DNA from: a cyanobacterium endosymbiont of Epithemia clementina EcSB
Lineage (GTDB): Bacteria; Cyanobacteriota; Cyanobacteriia; Cyanobacteriales; Microcystaceae
Assembly (NCBI RefSeq): GCF_029919255.1
Contig: NZ_CP123991.1
Coordinates: forward strand, 489,110-553,109
Direction: 5' to 3'
Length of the DNA stretch: 64,000 bases
The translations under genes and the position numbers were made by a program. Positions 30,475 through 40,509 of the stretch are shown piece by piece (positions within the stretch are counted from its first letter, which is position 1; each line of letters begins with the position of its first letter). Under the pieces are notes generated by a model. It searched no databases. It saw nothing but the letters and a program-made list of their open reading frames with translations, and had not been told where the DNA came from.

Positions 30475-30546
30475 ACTTATTTTCAAATTTTTTAAAAATT
30501 ATCCTGGGACAATTACACCAAAATTAGAATATAAAAATTGGTTAGC

Positions 30547-30790
30547 TTAGGTTTCTTGTTGAGATCTTTTAGTTTGAACATAACGATAGGTGACTGTTAC
30601 ACTTTTCTAGCTGACGTAGATTGCTAAAATAGTACCATCTTGATCTAATTAGTCTCCAACTATTTTTATTCCTAATTCCAGTTTTACTGTTCTATTAACA
30701 TAAGGGATTTCCTAATAAAATAGGCAAGGATCGTAAAAAGTATTCTTGAGCTAGTTAGTTGAGTGCCTTTGACTAAGCTATTATAAGTCT
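30547..30790 (-). pseudogene. Decayed gene, family not recognised
   Basis: The minus strand reads LAQEYFLRSLPILLGNP, then after a one-base shift VNRTVKLELGIKIVGD, stop, LDQDGTILAIYVS, stop, KSVTVTYRYVQTKRSQQET, stop. Replacing the two stops by sense codons gives one continuous plausible protein end. Thus this is a recently broken gene, downstream of and on the same strand as the AI-2E-type gene. I cannot name it. Confidence 0.55.
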
Positions 30791-30960
30791 AATAATTAAA
30801 ACTATCATATTTGCATAGTTAAGAGCATAATTCAGATTACCAGAATAAAAAGTATTTTAACTTCTATATTCTTTAATTTTTATCAAAAAATATAACACTT
30901 TCGATGTCTATTTAGTAGAAGTAATCAATAATTTAATTTGTTTCTAAGCTATACTCTTAT

Positions 30961-31989
30961 TTATGATTTGTCTTGCCAAACATCTAAAATATCTGTAGCT
31001 AATATTTCCTTCAACCAAACTTTGCTAACTACCGCTAGAGGCAAAGCAAGAAAAAATCCTAAAATACCAAATATAATAGTAAAAAATAGTTGAGACAATA
31101 GAATGAGTGCTGGTAGTAAAGAGATTTTTTTATGTATAACTAAGGAGTTTAAAAAATGAGTTTGTATCTGGTGTATTGAAACATATAAAATGATAACAAT
31201 GATCGATTTCCAGGGACTTTCTAGAAGAGCAATAGCCACAGGAGGAACAACACTTAAAACAAAACCTATATTAGGTATAAAGGCAAGAATTCCTGCTAAC
31301 ATAGCTTGAGATAGTGCTAGAGGAATTTCTAATGCTAATAATCCCAGAAAACTTAATAAGGCTATCACTAGAATGTCAAACAAAACACCAATCAACCATC
31401 CTTGTAATGCTTCATCACATTGATATAAAATATCATCAATTTTTTTCCTATAAAATGATGGAAATAGCCGTATAAATCCCTGGCGATAAGGTTGAGGATT
31501 AGCCAATAACATAAGGGTTAGTGCTAACAATAAAAGTAAACTTAAGGGAATAGCAATAGTATTGTAAAATACAGACAAGCCCTGTCCAGCAATTTGATTA
31601 ACTAAAGGTCGTAACTGTTGAGTCAGTTCTTGCGTATTAGGGAAATTAAGAATCCATTCTGGATCAAGTTTAGAAATAAATTCTTTTAAGCTTATGATTA
31701 ACTGTTCAATGCCTTGAGAAACTAACTGAATTAACTCTGGAAATTGGTTAGTGAAAGGAGGAACAATGATTAAAAAAAAACCAACTATAGTAGCTAGTAA
31801 TATTCCCGTGGAAAGTAAAACTCCATAACTCCGTCTAATGCCCTTATCTTGGAACCATTTAACTAAATGGTTCAATCCATTAGCAATCACAACAGCTGCA
31901 AAAAACAACGACAATAGTTGGCGTATTTGCCATAAAATATGGAGAGCAATAGCTATAACTATAAATCCAAGCCATTGAGAAAAATTCAT
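30961..31989 (-). CDS. AI-2E-family transporter / PerM-like membrane protein
   Basis: 342 residues with about eight hydrophobic spans: two near the N-terminus (~1-40, 60-80), a soluble helical segment (~85-140), then spans to ~330. The family covers TqsA-like exporters and Na+/H+-antiporter-like proteins, so substrate is open. Typical features are the internal amphipathic region before PYRQGFIRLFP (~168) and the conserved P-N-I/L-G turn (FIPNIGF, ~240). Its ATG overlaps the stop of the 76-residue gene upstream (4-bp overlap), indicating translational coupling. Confidence 0.82.
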   Translation of the reverse strand: MNFSQWLGFIVIAIALHILWQIRQLLSLFFAAVVIANGLNHLVKWFQDKGIRRSYGVLLSTGILLATIVGFFLIIVPPFTNQFPELIQLVSQGIEQLIISLKEFISKLDPEWILNFPNTQELTQQLRPLVNQIAGQGLSVFYNTIAIPLSLLLLLALTLMLLANPQPYRQGFIRLFPSFYRKKIDDILYQCDEALQGWLIGVLFDILVIALLSFLGLLALEIPLALSQAMLAGILAFIPNIGFVLSVVPPVAIALLESPWKSIIVIILYVSIHQIQTHFLNSLVIHKKISLLPALILLSQLFFTIIFGILGFFLALPLAVVSKVWLKEILATDILDVWQDKS

Positions 31990-32216
31990 CTGATTGAATC
32001 CTTATCAATATAAGGATCGATTGAGGGTTGATTTCTCAGTCTCCATACTAGGGCACAAACCATCAACAGAGGAGAAATGGCAATTCCTATGATTGCATTG
32101 AACGTAGTGGGGGTAATCGCCACCCGTTCTTCTCTATACTTAATGACAATCGAAAGAACGATCAAAAGTCCCAAAACTTTTATCATAAAGCCAATTTGAT
32201 AATCAATTATGTCCAT
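31986..32216 (-). CDS. Small two-span membrane protein, coupled to the AI-2E-type gene
   Basis: 76 residues: hydrophobic spans at ~9-25 and ~38-58, then a polar tail (RNQPSIDPYIDKDSIR). Its stop codon overlaps the start of the transporter gene, so both are translated from one message. I do not know the function; an accessory role for the transporter is inferred from coupling alone. A pseudogene seems unlikely, because the frame and overlap are preserved next to decayed DNA. Confidence 0.6.
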   Translation of the reverse strand: MDIIDYQIGFMIKVLGLLIVLSIVIKYREERVAITPTTFNAIIGIAISPLLMVCALVWRLRNQPSIDPYIDKDSIR

Positions 32217-32908
32217 GGTTTTGTCTAAATTGGTTAAATTTAACCGAAATTAAATCTTTATTACTTTTTACCTTGATAGGCTCTCTTCTCAAGTACAAAA
32301 ATTCTAAGCGTTTTTACTAAAAAATATAAGTCTAAGTTTAATGACTAATCATCAATACAGTCAAGCTCTAAATGAGCAGCATTGTAAAAATTTTCGATGT
32401 CTAAACATAAGAATAAAAATAAAAAATTTTACTAATTATAAAGATTGTTAACAGCCTTAAACCGACATTAAGTATAAGATCATACAATCTATCACATTCT
32501 TGACCAAGTCAAACAAAGTAACGCAGACAGGATGGGAAAATAAAATTGATCTCAATAACAAGTAATTAACCAAGTTTCCACTGGAAAGATTAAATCCCTT
32601 AGAAGTAAGATTAAAATTCGATATTTGCATTTATTGGCTGGATTTAACCAGCGTTTATAATGAGGAGTTCGAATATCAGTTGACCATTGATGAATCTAAG
32701 GCTTATTATTTTTCATAATCACTAGTAAAAATCTTTGGTTTGAGTGGACCAAGTCTCGTCTTTTATGGGACATAATATAAATATCTACGAAGGGAACTCC
32801 TCAAGAAATTGGAGATCAGAGGTTCAAAAATCTAATCTAAACCCTACAATGAGATATTAAGTCTTGTGACGGAATTAGTTCCGATTATTTATAACTGCTG
32901 TTTAAAAA
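32217..32908. other. Intergenic region, largely a decayed gene
   Basis: The 5' half (32217-32490) is AT-rich without features. The rest is the plus-strand ruin at 32494-32900, ending just before the tRNA. Confidence 0.6.
32494..32900 (+). pseudogene. Decayed gene with about four in-frame stops, family not recognised
   Basis: A single plus frame stays protein-like for ~400 bp: VTQTGWENKIDLNNK, stop, LTKFPLERLNPLEVRLKFDI ... TIDESKAYYFS, stop, SLVKIFGLSGPSLVFYGT, stop, YKYLRRELLKKLEIRGSKI, stop, SKPYNEILSLVTELVPIIYN. The stops look like TAA or TAG from single changes of sense codons, with no indel. This is an early-stage pseudogene. I do not recognise the family. Confidence 0.6.
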
Positions 32909-32981
32909 TGGAGAATAGGGGAGTCGAACCCCTGACCTCTGCGGTGCGATCGCAGCACTCTACCAACTAAGCTAATTCCCC
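32909..32981 (-). tRNA. tRNA-Ala (anticodon CGC)
   Basis: The minus strand folds as a full cloverleaf of 73 nt. The acceptor GGGGAAT pairs with ATTCTCC (one G-U), followed by discriminator A. The D-arm contains AGTTGGTA, the anticodon stem CTGCG/CGCAG encloses loop ATCGCAC (anticodon CGC), and the T-arm is CAGGG-GTTCGACTCCCCT-like. No CCA is encoded. The anticodon arm contains the octamer GCGATCGC (32946-32953), one of only three HIP1 sites I found. Confidence 0.93.
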
Positions 32982-33014
32982 ATAAGGTTTCACGACCCAT
33001 TATCATAACATTTA

Positions 33015-33308
33015 ATGCTCGTATTTGTTATCTTCTGTAATTTCTTGCTAACAATTCTTAATTTTTATGTCGCTTTCCGCCTCTGGAAAATTCACTGTCT
33101 CCTTGTTAAGATTACTAAAATCTCAACAAGGATTGAACGACATACCGACTACATTTTCAAGCAGCTCTCTGTAGTAATTATGGATAGACAACTCCAAATT
33201 TATCAAATCAGACAACTTTATCAAAAACTCACTTGGAAACTTCAAAAATTACAACAAAGTTTACAGTTAATTAATCTAGGATTTTACTGTTGTAAACGTC
33301 ATTTTTAA
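33015..33308 (+). CDS. Small membrane protein with C-terminal coiled coil, conserved hypothetical
   Basis: 97 residues: a hydrophobic span at ~3-24 followed by basic, Gln-rich helix (~25-90, with LQIYQIRQLYQKLTWKLQKL) suited to a coiled coil at the cytoplasmic face. I recall similar short cyanobacterial proteins of unknown role with the same span-plus-helix layout. It starts 33 bp beyond the divergently oriented tRNA-Ala 5' end. The frame is kept in a region where other genes are broken, supporting a real gene. Confidence 0.6.
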   Translation: MLVFVIFCNFLLTILNFYVAFRLWKIHCLLVKITKISTRIERHTDYIFKQLSVVIMDRQLQIYQIRQLYQKLTWKLQKLQQSLQLINLGFYCCKRHF

Positions 33309-33610
33309 ATAGTAATAGATAAAATATCAATATAAATTGATTATTTAGTTAAATCTTGAACTGATTAATTGATTTGTAATTTACCCCTGAAGCAATTCAA
33401 ACAGATTGACCTAAACTGTCCATAGTGCAATATCAACATTCACAATTTATTTGTGCTGAAAAATTTTAACTAATTCACGGAAAAATTTGTAATTTTTTTA
33501 AAAAAACTAAGAATAGATAAAAGTAACCATGATAGTTAATATTTCTTCTAAAGAGAAAGCAGTAAAAAATAGATTAATAGATACTCTGTTTTTAACAATT
33601 TAATTAAAAT

Positions 33611-33654
33611 AAAAAACACACTTAAAAATAACTATATTTTTAAGTGTGTTTTTT
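33611..33654. repeat. Perfect 20-bp hairpin with A/T-run flanks (possible bidirectional terminator)
   Basis: Arms 33611-33630 and 33635-33654 are exact reverse complements with loop ACTA. The outer part is a T6 run on both strands, so it would work as a terminator in either direction. It lies about 300 bp past the 33015 gene. Confidence 0.85.
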
Positions 33655-34374
33655 AGGTATTTTTAAAATTTATGAAATCTAATTTAAAAGGATAGAATTG
33701 TCGTATTTTAGTTTTTGACTAGTTACTCACCACTTTAATTATAAATACTACTTAATATAGACAACTGTTTCTAACTTTTTTATATATAGAGAAAGTTAGA
33801 AAAATCTTTTATTTTTTTCATGAAACCAAAATAATGGAACGTTTATGATCTTAATCTACTAAAAGTCGTTATAAGTTAGATATAAAAATGATAATTCATC
33901 AATTACTTGATTTTTTACTGCTATATAAATTATATGAATTTACCATTTTACACCTTATTAATTATTAATTATACATAATTTAGGTTTTTGATTTTTTATA
34001 AAAAAAATATCAGTAAGTATAAATAGAATTAAAACTATAGATAACATTTTTATTTATCTATTCTCTGTACTGTTTTAATCAAAAAATATTGCACATTAAT
34101 TTTGGATTAACAATGTTACTATTTTTCAGTATTACTAATTAATAAAACTGAACTTTCTGAGGTAATAGCAGACTAAGTTAATTTTAGTTGAATTTACGAA
34201 TGCATTATTGTCTTAACGTCTAATAATTTTTCACTCGACTTTATCGCTCAAGAAAAATGTACTAAAAGATCAAAATTCTAAATAATTATCACTTAACAAT
34301 TTGTATTTATTATCATCATAGTTGCGTTCTATTTCAGACTGTCAATTAGTTTGTTTGTAATTACACTGAGTTTT

Positions 34375-34410
34375 TTAGCTTTTAATTTTAGAAATAAAAT
34401 TAAAAGCTAA
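34375..34410. repeat. Perfect 16-bp hairpin
   Basis: Arms TTAGCTTTTAATTTTA (34375-34390) and its exact reverse complement (34395-34410) with loop GAAA. Confidence 0.82.
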
Positions 34411-34689
34411 CTTATAGTACTACATACTTTATTAGCTATTTTTTAATGCCTAGCGTAAAAAATAGCCAATAATTATTACTGAATAGCTGCTTGGTTAGCA
34501 TACTAAAATTTTATATACTATACTCATATATAATTTTATCTTCATTATTTATTTATTTATTTAAATAAATAAATTAGTTTACTTTTAAAGACTTGTATCA
34601 ATCACTATTGTTATAACTAACGATTAATTTAAATTAACTTATACCTCATACTTTTTTATGCTACTTATTTCCATTCATCTCTGTCAATG

Positions 34690-34712
34690 AGGTGGACAAT
34701 AATTGCCCACCT
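34690..34712 (-). terminator. Candidate leuS terminator
   Basis: Arms AGGTGGACAA (34690-34699) and TTGCCCACCT (34703-34712) pair with one internal mismatch, directly after the leuS stop. There is no T-run on the minus strand, so it may not be a classical terminator. Confidence 0.4.
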
Positions 34713-34719
34713 TTCAATG

Positions 34720-37296
34720 TTATTGTACAACTACAAAATTAACTAACTTTCCAGGTACAACAATAATTTTTTTTACTTCTTTTCCGTCTAAATAGTGTTG
34801 TGCAATTTCTGACTTATAAGCCAGTTTTTTTAATTCATCTTTAGTTGCAGTTGCTGATACTTGAATAGTTCCTCTTGTTTTACCCATGACCTGAATAACG
34901 AGGGTAATTTCATCCACAATTAAAGCATCAGGATCAAGTTTTGGCCAACTTGCTAAATGAATAGAGTTTTTATGTCCTAAATTGTGCCATAATTCCTCAG
35001 TGATATGGGGAGCAAACGGTGCAAGTAAAAGCAATAAGGTTTCTATTCCTTCTTGATAAACTTCAGAATCTAAACATTTTCCTTCATTAAGTGCATTACT
35101 TAACTTCATTAGTTCTGAGACAGCAGTATTAAATTGATAGTCTCCTTTTAAGTCTTCGGATATCTCTTTAATTGCCGTATGGATTGCCCGTCGTAAGTCT
35201 TTTTCAACTTTGATTAGTTCATTAGTTTTTTTAACTTTTTTAGATTTATTGTTAGATTTATTGTTTACATAGTTAGCAACTAACCGCCAAACTCGATTTA
35301 AAAACCGAAATTGTCCTTCAACATCTGCATCATTCCATTCTAAATCTTTCTCTGGGGGTGCTTTAAACAGAATAAACATTCGCGCCGTATCTATTCCATA
35401 TTTTTCAATCACTTTTTCTGGATCAACCCCATTATATTTAGACTTTGACATTTTTTCATAAAAGACTTCTAATTTATCTCCTGTACTAGGGTCTTTAGGA
35501 TCTTCAGAGTTTACTTGATTTGAGGGAATATATTTACCTGTGTGGGGATTTTTGTAAGTTATTGCCTGTACCATTCCTTGAGTTAAAAGACAGTTAAAAG
35601 GTTCATCTACATTAATTAACCCTCTATCTCGTAAAACTTTAGTAAAGAAACGAGAATATAAGAGATGTAAAATGGCATGTTCAATACCTCCTACATATTG
35701 ATCAATAGCCATCCAATCATTAGCTTTTTCTAAGTTAAAAACTTCGTCTTTATTGTTTGCATCGGTGTAGCGTAAATAGTACCAAGAAGAGTCAATAAAA
35801 GTATCCATCGTATCGGTTTCCCGTTTTGCCGGTTCTCCACAACTAGGACAAGTAACATTGATCCAACCTTCCAATCTTGCCAGAGGAGATGCACCCCGTC
35901 CTGTAAATTTGATATTTTCTGGCAATTTTACAGGTAAAGCTTCATCAGGAACCGCAACTGTACCGCAACTGGAACAATGAACAACAGGAATAGGACACCC
36001 CCAATAACGCTGACGAGAAATCAACCAATCCCGCAAACGATACTGTATCTTGGCCTTGCCATAGCCTTCTTTTTCTGCATATTTGACAATTGCTATTTTG
36101 GCTTCTGTAGACTGCATTTTATTGAAATTACCTGAATTAACCATAATTCCAGGTTCAGTATATGCTTCTGTTAAGGTAAGGTTAGTATCCTTTGAGTTTT
36201 CGGGAATAATAACAACTTTGATGGGTAACTTCTTCTGGATTGCAAACTCGAAGTCACGGATGTCATGTCCGGGAACTCCCATCACTGCACCTGTACCATA
36301 TCCATAGAGGACATAATCGGCAATTAAAATGGGTATTTCCTGATTATTAAAAGGGTTTATGGCAATTCCTCCCGTTAAAACACCGCGTTTTGGTTTATCC
36401 TCGGCAGTTCGTTCTATTTCACTTTCGTTAGCGACTGTCTTTATAAATAAGTCTACTGCTATTTTCTGTTCTTCTGTGGTAATTTTGGGAGTCAAAGGAT
36501 GTTCTGGTGCTAAAACTACATAGGTCACACCATAGACAGTATCGGGACGGGTCGTAAAGACAGCTATCTTCTCTTGACTTCCTTTAATAGGAAATTCCAA
36601 ATGTGCACCCACAGACTTGCCGATCCAATTTTCTTGCATTAATTTAACGCGTTCAGGCCATCCAGGGAGTTTGTCGAGATCTTTTAATAATTCTTCCGCA
36701 TAATTAGTAATTTTAAAGAACCACTGGCGCAATTGTCTTCGTTCTACTTTAGCACCTGACCGCCAGGAATAACCCTCACTATCTACCTGTTCATTTGCTA
36801 ACACAGTTTGATCGATGGGGTCCCAATTAACTGCTGCTTCCTTCTGATAAGCTAACCCTGCTTGATAAAATTGCAAAAACAGCCATTGTGTCCATTTATA
36901 ATAGTCAGGAGAACAAGTAATAATCTCTACGTCCCAGTCAATAGAAAGTCCCAAAGTTTGCAATTGTTGCTTCATTTGAGCGATGTTTTTATATGTCCAT
37001 TCTGCAGGGGGAATACCGCGATCAATGGCTGCATTTTCAGCCGGAAGTCCAAACGCATCCCACCCCATTGGGTGTAAGACACGGTATCCTTGCAATCGCT
37101 TGAGACGGGCGATAACATCAGTGATAACATAGTTGCGAACATGACCCATGTGTAGGTTTCCCGAAGGATAAGGAAACATGGATAATGCATAAAATTTGGG
37201 TTTGTCGCTGTTTTCTAAGGTTTTATTTAACTCCTGTTTAACCCAGTCCTGTTGCCATTTTTGTTCAATTGCTGCTGCCTTATATTGAGACTCCAC
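34720..37296 (-). CDS. leuS: Leucyl-tRNA synthetase
   Basis: Class I aminoacyl-tRNA synthetase charging tRNA-Leu. The 858-residue protein is full length. The HIGH-type motif lies in [16 protein letters not shown] (~42-57), with the editing domain inserted (~220-420, including TTRPDTVYG) and a zinc-binding-like segment with paired cysteines (HCSSCG ... TCPSCG). The class I signature KMSKSKYNG follows near 613 and then the anticodon-binding domain. An Asn/Lys-rich insertion ([15 protein letters not shown], ~ residue 680) reflects AT pressure. It is monocistronic. Confidence 0.97.
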   Translation of the reverse strand: MESQYKAAAIEQKWQQDWVKQELNKTLENSDKPKFYALSMFPYPSGNLHMGHVRNYVITDVIARLKRLQGYRVLHPMGWDAFGLPAENAAIDRGIPPAEWTYKNIAQMKQQLQTLGLSIDWDVEIITCSPDYYKWTQWLFLQFYQAGLAYQKEAAVNWDPIDQTVLANEQVDSEGYSWRSGAKVERRQLRQWFFKITNYAEELLKDLDKLPGWPERVKLMQENWIGKSVGAHLEFPIKGSQEKIAVFTTRPDTVYGVTYVVLAPEHPLTPKITTEEQKIAVDLFIKTVANESEIERTAEDKPKRGVLTGGIAINPFNNQEIPILIADYVLYGYGTGAVMGVPGHDIRDFEFAIQKKLPIKVVIIPENSKDTNLTLTEAYTEPGIMVNSGNFNKMQSTEAKIAIVKYAEKEGYGKAKIQYRLRDWLISRQRYWGCPIPVVHCSSCGTVAVPDEALPVKLPENIKFTGRGASPLARLEGWINVTCPSCGEPAKRETDTMDTFIDSSWYYLRYTDANNKDEVFNLEKANDWMAIDQYVGGIEHAILHLLYSRFFTKVLRDRGLINVDEPFNCLLTQGMVQAITYKNPHTGKYIPSNQVNSEDPKDPSTGDKLEVFYEKMSKSKYNGVDPEKVIEKYGIDTARMFILFKAPPEKDLEWNDADVEGQFRFLNRVWRLVANYVNNKSNNKSKKVKKTNELIKVEKDLRRAIHTAIKEISEDLKGDYQFNTAVSELMKLSNALNEGKCLDSEVYQEGIETLLLLLAPFAPHITEELWHNLGHKNSIHLASWPKLDPDALIVDEITLVIQVMGKTRGTIQVSATATKDELKKLAYKSEIAQHYLDGKEVKKIIVVPGKLVNFVVVQ

Positions 37297-38366
37297 GAAT
37301 GTTTCTCCACCATTAACATTTTCTCATTATCAATTATCCATGATTGTCGAGGGAAGTCAGAAGTTTGAAGTCCTCAAGTCAGAAATTTTATTAGTTCTTA
37401 TCGGGAGGGGATAAGCAATCAAGAATTCCTGTAATTTCAGATCTGGCCGAAGTGTCGACAAAAATTTGATTGTATTTCATAAAAGTAAGGTATTGAACAG
37501 GTTAATTACCCTAATAGTTTGAACGTCTTTTGTCTGTTTGCTATTTCTTACTATCTTTGTACTTTTTTTTAGAAATTAAATAAAATCATTGGCTGACAAT
37601 TAAACGGTATAAACGTTATAGTCAGTCATGTTTTTAATTTTTTATTAGACATAGATTTTTTAAAAAATAGATTTAAATTCTATTTATTTGGAGTAATTAA
37701 TACTAGGGGTTAAAAGCGATTATTCATGAAAATTATCTGTCATTATTTTCCTTTAAAATGTAAAAATTAATCTTAATGAAATTAAACAATTAAGTGTCTC
37801 AATTTTCAAAAAGTAAATTTTTGATTTTTCTTGAAAATGAGTATTATCTTCCTCATCAATACATTTTTTATATTTTATATTTTTTTAAATTACTTAAGAG
37901 ACATTTTTTTTTATTTTAAAAAATAAAATAGTACTATTTTTTAGTATATACGATGTATGAATAAAATTCAAAATCCAAAAAAAACTAAAGCTATACAGCT
38001 GGTTAAACCTAAACAAATATTGGAATAAATAATTCAATAATTATCACTGACTAAGTTATCTATTCTTTTAAATGAAAAGGTGTCAGTAAGAAACAAAGAT
38101 ATTGTAGCTGTCTATCCCAATCTCAAATTCCTTAAATTTAACTTGCACTTGTCTGGATTCATGATTAACTGAAAATGATTAGGCATATTGATATCAATAA
38201 GCGAGCGTACATTAACATATCTACTTACGACTTTATCTCTATAAGTATCAACAATTGTTAATCTCTGACTTTGCTTGTTATTTGGATCCAGGTTCTCATA
38301 ACTCCTTATTCTTTCCGAGTTAATCCTAATTAGCTGATTTATGCAGTATAATTACTCAAATTATCC
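37297..38366. other. 1.07-kb region upstream of leuS and rpmI
   Basis: Mostly AT-rich filler with the promoters of two divergent units. It includes the open but start-less minus frame at 38112-38351, listed as a decayed gene. infC, often next to rpmI in other bacteria, is not here. Confidence 0.5.
38112..38351 (-). pseudogene. Open remnant frame without a usable start, family not recognised
   Basis: 79 codons are open on the minus strand without a proximal start codon: NSERIRSYENLDPNNKQSQR continues LTIVDTYRDKVVSRYVNVRS and LIDINMPNHFQLIMNPDK to a TAG at 38112-38114. The residue mix is that of a real soluble protein and unlike random AT-rich translation. The N-terminal part and start seem lost. 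It overlaps the presumed rpmI promoter region. Confidence 0.5.
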
Positions 38367-38426
38367 TTGTCTAATTCCATTGGACTGTGGTACAGTGAGG
38401 AATTGTTTCAAATTTGTCCTAAGTTT

Positions 38427-38630
38427 ATGCCTAAACTAAAAACTCGCAAAGCTGCCGCTAAGCGTTTTCGTCCAACTGGGAGTGGTAAAAAGATTTTGCG
38501 TCGAAAAGCTTTTAAAAACCACCTGTTACAACATAAAAGCTCGGAGCGCAAGTATCGTCGCTTATCCCAACTGTCTTTGGTCAGCGAACAGGATGAACCA
38601 AATGTACGTTTAATGCTCCCTTATATGTAA
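38427..38630 (+). CDS. rpmI: 50S ribosomal protein L35
   Basis: 67 residues starting at [20 protein letters not shown], the exact N-terminus expected for L35. A longer frame to 38367 exists but its first 20 residues are not L35. The protein is highly basic with the [12 protein letters not shown] segment in the C-terminal half. rplT follows 77 bp downstream on the same strand, the usual rpmI-rplT order. L35 is a component of the large subunit near L15/L33. Confidence 0.96.
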   Translation: MPKLKTRKAAAKRFRPTGSGKKILRRKAFKNHLLQHKSSERKYRRLSQLSLVSEQDEPNVRLMLPYM

Positions 38631-38707
38631 GGGAAAGGTGCAAGAATCTAATCACTGAAACCTAACTCACACGACAACTGTTTAGAAAATTAAGTAGAGA
38701 GTCATTT

Positions 38708-39061
38708 ATGACAAGGGTAAAACGAGGTAATGTTGCTCGCAAACGCCGTAAGAAAATTCTTAAATTAGCCAAAGGGTTTAGAGGATCTCACTCTAAACTA
38801 TTCCGTAGTGCGAATCAACAGGTAATGAAGGCCTTGCGGAATGCTTACCGTGATCGCCGGAAACGGAAACGAGACTTTCGCCGTCTATGGATCACTCGGA
38901 TTAATGCTGCGGCGCGGATGTACGGGGTTAGTTATAGTCAACTCACTGGCCAACTCAAAAAAGCTAATATTGAACTTAACCGTAAAATGTTAGCGCAATT
39001 AGCTATTACAGATCCCCAAGCGTTTGAGAAAGTAGTTGAAATGGCCAAAACAGCTCAATGA
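38708..39061 (+). CDS. rplT: 50S ribosomal protein L20
   Basis: 117 residues beginning [20 protein letters not shown], with the family's [14 protein letters not shown] (~20-33) and conserved [13 protein letters not shown] (~61-73). L20 is needed for early 50S assembly and in other bacteria represses its own operon; no repressor structure could be verified here. It is co-directional with rpmI. Confidence 0.97.
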   Translation: MTRVKRGNVARKRRKKILKLAKGFRGSHSKLFRSANQQVMKALRNAYRDRRKRKRDFRRLWITRINAAARMYGVSYSQLTGQLKKANIELNRKMLAQLAITDPQAFEKVVEMAKTAQ

Positions 39062-39076
39062 TTACAATGGAGTCAA

Positions 39077-39112
39077 CAGCGAAGAATTCAGTTAATTGAG
39101 GAAACTTCGCTG
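39077..39112 (+). terminator. Possible rplT terminator
   Basis: Arms CAGCGAAG (39077-39084) and CTTCGCTG (39105-39112) form a perfect 8-bp stem with a 20-nt loop, 15 bp past the rplT stop. There is no following T-run. Confidence 0.35.
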
Positions 39113-39195
39113 CAATTCATCAGTCCTCGAAAGAGGTCAGACATTATAAATAAAGCTTTTATGGGACAATAATTAAGGCGGTATGTAGAATAACC

Positions 39196-40509
39196 ATGAA
39201 TTCACCTCCAAAAATTATTGTCCTTGATGATGACCCCACAGGTTCTCAGACCGTACATAGTTGTTTACTACTGATGCATTGGGATATCGATACCCTACGG
39301 TTGGGTTTAACAGATAAAGTCCCCATTTTCTTTGTTCTTACCAATACGAGAGCATTAACTCCAGAAAATGCTGCTACTCTTACGAAAGAAGTTTGTCACA
39401 ATCTAAAATTAGCCGTTAAAGCAGAGGGAGTTGAAGATTTTCTAGTAGTTAGTCGGTCTGATTCCACACTACGTGGACATTATCCCATTGAAACCGATAT
39501 CATTACCCAGGAATTAGGTGGATTTGATGCTCATTTTCTTATTCCTGCTTTTTTTGAAGGGGGAAGATTAACCCGTGATAGCATTCATTATCTACACGTG
39601 AATGGCGTTTCTACTCCTGTTCATGAAACAGAATTTGCAAAAGATTCTGTTTTTGGCTATCATCATAGTTATCTTCCTGATTATGTAGAACAAAAGACCA
39701 ATGGACGTATTAAGGCAACAGAAGTAAAACGGTTTTTACTTCGGGATATTCGTCAAGGAAGTGTGAAAAGATTAATGGAATTAAAGAGAAATCAATGTGC
39801 AGTTGTTGATGGAGAAAATCAACAGGATTTGGATCAATTTGCACAAGATTTATTGACTGCAGCAGCATCGGGTAAGCGATTTTTGCTTCGTGGTGCAGCT
39901 AGTATTCTAACGTCTTTGGCACAATTAGGACTTCAACCGAGCGCCCCCGAAGAAATGGCTAAGTATAAACCCAGCATCAACCCTGGGGTTGTTTTAGTGG
40001 GATCTCATGTCGAAAAAACTACTCAACAGCTTAAGCAATTACTAAAAGAAGAAAATGTAGCAGGAATTGAAATAGATATTAAACAGTTGCGGGATAATCC
40101 CAGTCAACGGGAAAGTCTACTTGCACAAACTTTAGATAAAGTAAAGGTGGTTTACAAAAAAAATAAAACTCCGGTAATATACACTAGTCGAGAAGAATTA
40201 ACCTTTAAAAAGACACAAAAACGCTTAGATTTTGGAGTTGAGGTGTCTAGTTTATTAACGGATGTGGTGCAAGGGTTGCCCCACGATATCGGATTTTTAA
40301 TTAGTAAAGGGGGTATCACTTCTAATGATGTCCTCAGTAATGGGCTAAACTTAAGAACAGTCCGCTTGTTGGGTCAGATTTTAGCAGGATGTTCAATGGT
40401 AAGAACATCAGTAGATCACCCAATCTTTCCTGATTTACCGGTAGTTTTATTTCCTGGTAATGTGGGAGATGATCAAGGGTTAGTTAAAGTTTATCGCCGC
40501 TTAAGTTAA
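39196..40509 (+). CDS. Four-carbon acid sugar kinase family protein (DUF1537)
   Basis: 437 residues. The N-terminal domain opens IIVLDDDPTGSQTVHS, the substrate-binding DDDxTG signature. It also has VSRSDSTLRGHYP (~98-110). The C-terminal nucleotide-binding domain includes LISKGGITSNDVL (~370-382) and FPGNVGDDQGL near the end. Characterised members phosphorylate 3-oxo-tetronate or erythronate, or act as D-threonate kinases. Cyanobacterial members are not assigned to a pathway, and no partner genes (aldolase, dehydrogenase) are nearby. Confidence 0.8.
   Translation: MNSPPKIIVLDDDPTGSQTVHSCLLLMHWDIDTLRLGLTDKVPIFFVLTNTRALTPENAATLTKEVCHNLKLAVKAEGVEDFLVVSRSDSTLRGHYPIETDIITQELGGFDAHFLIPAFFEGGRLTRDSIHYLHVNGVSTPVHETEFAKDSVFGYHHSYLPDYVEQKTNGRIKATEVKRFLLRDIRQGSVKRLMELKRNQCAVVDGENQQDLDQFAQDLLTAAASGKRFLLRGAASILTSLAQLGLQPSAPEEMAKYKPSINPGVVLVGSHVEKTTQQLKQLLKEENVAGIEIDIKQLRDNPSQRESLLAQTLDKVKVVYKKNKTPVIYTSREELTFKKTQKRLDFGVEVSSLLTDVVQGLPHDIGFLISKGGITSNDVLSNGLNLRTVRLLGQILAGCSMVRTSVDHPIFPDLPVVLFPGNVGDDQGLVKVYRRLS

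Larger units (their letters stand above)
29169..30960. other. 1.8-kb desert with at least one decayed gene
   Basis: Contains the minus-strand ruin at 30547-30790 and the hairpin at 30426-30474. A short minus stretch at ~29395-29470 (reads SPSSLISPSVIPPDFQKT) may be further debris. The frame at 30229-30420 (-) is not convincing. No RNA gene was recognised. Confidence 0.5.
33309..34719. other. 1.4-kb very AT-rich desert
   Basis: No coding remnant recognised. It contains perfect hairpins at 33611-33654 and 34375-34410, an 11-bp inverted repeat around 33768-33802, and a candidate leuS terminator at 34690-34712. Confidence 0.6.

Noticed and set aside
38367-38426. Upstream extension of the L35 frame by 20 codons
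   Set aside because: L35 starts at MPKLKTRKA; the extension is not ribosomal-protein-like.
38367-39061. Missing infC next to rpmI-rplT as a loss event
   Set aside because: Cyanobacteria often have infC elsewhere, so its absence here is not evidence of loss.
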